Positions 62,259-64,000 of a stretch of 64,000 nt of DNA are shown here, in pieces. The stretch comes from Brevibacillus sp. (GTDB lineage: Bacteria > Bacillota > Bacilli > Brevibacillales > Brevibacillaceae). Position 1 is the first letter of the stretch. The number at the start of each line of letters is the position of its first letter. The DNA lies in contig JACDOF010000003.1 in NCBI GenBank assembly GCA_017656235.1, positions 124,001 through 188,000 on the forward strand. The letters run 5' to 3'. The position numbers and the translations under genes are program-made. The notes below the pieces were generated by a model. That model was not told where the DNA came from, ran no database searches, and saw only the letters and a list, made by a program, of their open reading frames with translations.

Positions 62259-62460
62259 GCTTTCAGTCTCCTTTAATGTGGGATTCACAGGTGTTTACTT
62301 CCAAGAGGCTAGTTTCATCTTTACCTACACGAACTTCGAACGGTAGCGTTTTCGCATCGTGCTCCTCATGGGATTTATCCAGCCGCCGCCCATAAGGGAT
62401 GAAACTAAGAGGGTGTCCTCCTGTTTTTACCTGCAATCAATGCTACCCTGCTGAACATAC
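62259..62460 (-). ncRNA. Structured rpsD leader, probable S4 autoregulatory element
   Basis: The 200-nt leader contains a 10-bp long-range pairing: GATGAAACTA (62398-62407 on plus) with TAGTTTCATC (62310-62319 on plus), with GC-rich hairpin sequence between (GGGCGGCGGCTGG on minus). Grundy and Henkin showed S4 represses rpsD through its leader in B. subtilis; this is the matching place. Assignment rests on position and pairing, not on a consensus match. Confidence 0.55.
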
Positions 62461-62467
62461 ATCCAAT

Positions 62468-62495
62468 ATTATATGCTCGAGATCGGGAAAGTCAA
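62468..62495 (-). promoter_or_regulatory. Sigma-A promoter of rpsD
   Basis: On the minus strand TTGACT (62495-62490), 16-bp spacer, TATAAT (62473-62468). Strong match; start expected near 62461. Confidence 0.85.
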
Positions 62496-62517
62496 GACCC
62501 TCCCTGTACCTCCACAA

Positions 62518-64000
62518 TTAATATTCATACATGTAAGAGGGCGCCCTGCCCAGATTCAGTTCATTGCGCTTTTCCAGGAAACGGGAAAAAGCTACAGCAG
62601 CGTCAGCCCGGCTGACCACTCGTGCAGGTGTGAACTTTCCGTCCGGCGCAGTCATGATCCCTAGTGTGGTGACAATGGCGATGGTGCCCCGCTGATCTGC
62701 GTCAATATCTGTCACATTGCTTGCAAACATGTCCTCGTAGTCGGCAAGCTTGTGCAGTCCAAGTGCACGAACCAGCATGTCGGCCAGTTCGGCGCGCGTG
62801 ATCGTCTCCTCCGGTTTTAGCATGTCCGCGTCCTTGCTCAAGAGTCCAGCCTGCACGGCCGCTTCGACGTAGGCGAAGTACGGAGAGCTGGCAGCCACAT
62901 CGTCAAAGGTGGCTTTCGTAAGCGCGTAGCGTTCCGGGTAGAAGTGCCCCTGGTTCAAGGTGATCATCAGCATCTTGATCATTTCACCGCGGGTAATCGG
63001 CCGCTCCGGCATCAGTTTGCCGTCGATCAGCGAAATGGCGTCGTACTGATACATCAAGCTAAGCTGTTTTTCAGCCGGGTGCCCCTCCAGGTCAGCCGGT
63101 TTAATACGATGCAGCGAGATTGGTTTTCCTGTCGCCTGGCTGATCCACTCTCCTGTTTCGGCATGCAGGACGTAGGGCGTATCAAACGGCGTGCTGGACG
63201 TGCGGTAAACCAGCTTGGCCACTGGATCGCCGGCAGGCTCTCCGCGTCCCATCTTGATCATCTCTTCACGATTGGGAGGGAGCACGTACACCAGTTCCAG
63301 TACGGATTCGTCCCACCAGGCTTCGACAGCTTCCTCGGCACTGCGATAAGCAGGCGGCTCGTCCGGATAGCTTTCGCCGCCCTGATCGACATAGTACTCC
63401 TCAATCTCTCCCGCAATCGTATTGAACGTGACGGAAGCCGTTCCGGTTGCCGTCTGGATACCGTCGATAAACCGGTTAAAATGGACGCTGACACGCGGAC
63501 TGTTATCGACTTTGGAATAGTCGCGAACTTGGGTCAAGTACAGCCCCGAGGCGATAGCCGGCGAGAATTTTTTCAAAGCGGCGATCGCTTTTTCTGTCAG
63601 CTGCTCCTTCGTCCATTCACCCTTTTTCTCGTTCTCCGTTTTCGCTCCCAGCGGACGCAAATCACTCCGGTAATAATGGAGCACGTCACCGGTTTGGGCG
63701 TCAAGGGTTACAGAAACGTACTGCTTTTCGTCTTGTCCCTTTGTTTCGTAATGCAATCTCCAGGTGCCTTGTCCGCTGCGGAACTCGTTTTCATGGTAGT
63801 TGACGGAATTCAGCACATAGTCGGACAATCCGAACAGCTTGCTGGCCAATGCTGCCGCCGCTTCCTGACTCAACATAGTCCCGCTGTTGTGCGGCGTCAG
63901 AGGGTGTTGGGTGACAGGAGTGGGCTCTTGCTCTTCTTCAATCGGATCCCGCCAGTTTGTAAGCGGTTGGCCCGATTGGGCATCGACCACGAAATCAAAC
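62518..64000 (-). CDS. SLH-domain protein with YcdB/PepSY-type repeats (5' end outside window)
   Basis: At least 493 codons; the frame stays open through the window edge (FDF before VVDAQSGQPL), so the N-terminus with any signal peptide is missing. The visible part has PepSY/YcdB-like beta-rich domains (about 1-320 of the visible part: LDAQTGDVLHYYRSD, SVTFNTIAGEIEEYYVD, YVLHAETGEWI) and three C-terminal S-layer homology units (about 340-480: ITRGEMIKMLMITL, ITRAELADMLVRAL, VSRADAAVAFSRFL). SLH units anchor proteins to pyruvylated wall polymer. Likely a surface protein. The 29 bases between it and the rpsD promoter contain no clear terminator. Confidence 0.85.
   Translation of the reverse strand, partial: FDFVVDAQSGQPLTNWRDPIEEEQEPTPVTQHPLTPHNSGTMLSQEAAAALASKLFGLSDYVLNSVNYHENEFRSGQGTWRLHYETKGQDEKQYVSVTLDAQTGDVLHYYRSDLRPLGAKTENEKKGEWTKEQLTEKAIAALKKFSPAIASGLYLTQVRDYSKVDNSPRVSVHFNRFIDGIQTATGTASVTFNTIAGEIEEYYVDQGGESYPDEPPAYRSAEEAVEAWWDESVLELVYVLPPNREEMIKMGRGEPAGDPVAKLVYRTSSTPFDTPYVLHAETGEWISQATGKPISLHRIKPADLEGHPAEKQLSLMYQYDAISLIDGKLMPERPITRGEMIKMLMITLNQGHFYPERYALTKATFDDVAASSPYFAYVEAAVQAGLLSKDADMLKPEETITRAELADMLVRALGLHKLADYEDMFASNVTDIDADQRGTIAIVTTLGIMTAPDGKFTPARVVSRADAAVAFSRFLEKRNELNLGRAPSYMYEY

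Overview
The window is a piece of chromosome from an endospore-forming member of the Bacillales. Gene content, conserved gene order, an SLH-domain (S-layer) protein and a moderately GC-rich composition by eye fit the Brevibacillus/Paenibacillaceae side better than Bacillus itself; this placement is an inference from layout. Shine-Dalgarno sequences are strong, GTG/TTG starts are common, and sigma-A-type promoters and intrinsic terminators are easy to see. I found no prophage, CRISPR array, transposase gene, tRNA or rRNA.

Layout. 0-5 kb is an accessory stretch: a DUF2062 membrane protein, a glutaredoxin, two uncharacterised proteins, a five-repeat protein resembling an expanded gamma-type small acid-soluble spore protein, and a three-domain NlpC/P60 protein with two dead domains. 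5-12 kb holds four consecutive YheC/YheD-type ATP-grasp genes on the minus strand, divergent from a DUF445 (YheB-like) and a YlbF/YheA-like gene. 12-27 kb is a conserved core: ytkL, ytoI, ytpI, dnaE, then malic enzyme, a FadR-type GntR regulator, accD-accA, pfkA, pyk, a thioesterase and fxsA. 27-36 kb: ytvI, the TCA genes citZ-icd-mdh, then phoP-phoR-phoU. 36-40 kb: a three-gene quaternary-amine (OpuC-like) ABC transporter and a DMT exporter. 40-53 kb: polA-mutM-coaE, a lytic transglycosylase, gapB, an HD-GYP protein, nrdR, an orphan peptide-binding lipoprotein, dnaB-dnaI. 53-64 kb: ydcF-like, acuC-acuB-acuA, a class A penicillin-binding protein, T-box-controlled tyrS, rpsD with a structured leader, and the 3' part of an SLH/PepSY-type protein.

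Carbon flow links many genes: pfkA/pyk (glycolysis), gapB (gluconeogenesis), malic enzyme and citZ-icd-mdh (pyruvate/TCA), accDA (fatty-acid start) and acuABC (acetyl-CoA synthetase control). Readable regulatory sites fit this: a 19-bp palindrome downstream of the malic-enzyme promoter that matches the operator type of the FadR-like regulator encoded in the same cluster, a CcpN-type operator in the gapB promoter, and a four-repeat PhoP box upstream of phoU.

The least explained feature is a dispersed, terminal-inverted-repeat element of about 430-470 bp present twice complete (14402-14871 and, inverted, 56124-56552) and once as a partial mosaic (46514-46770). It has no coding capacity of its own that I can support and folds into two large palindromic arms.
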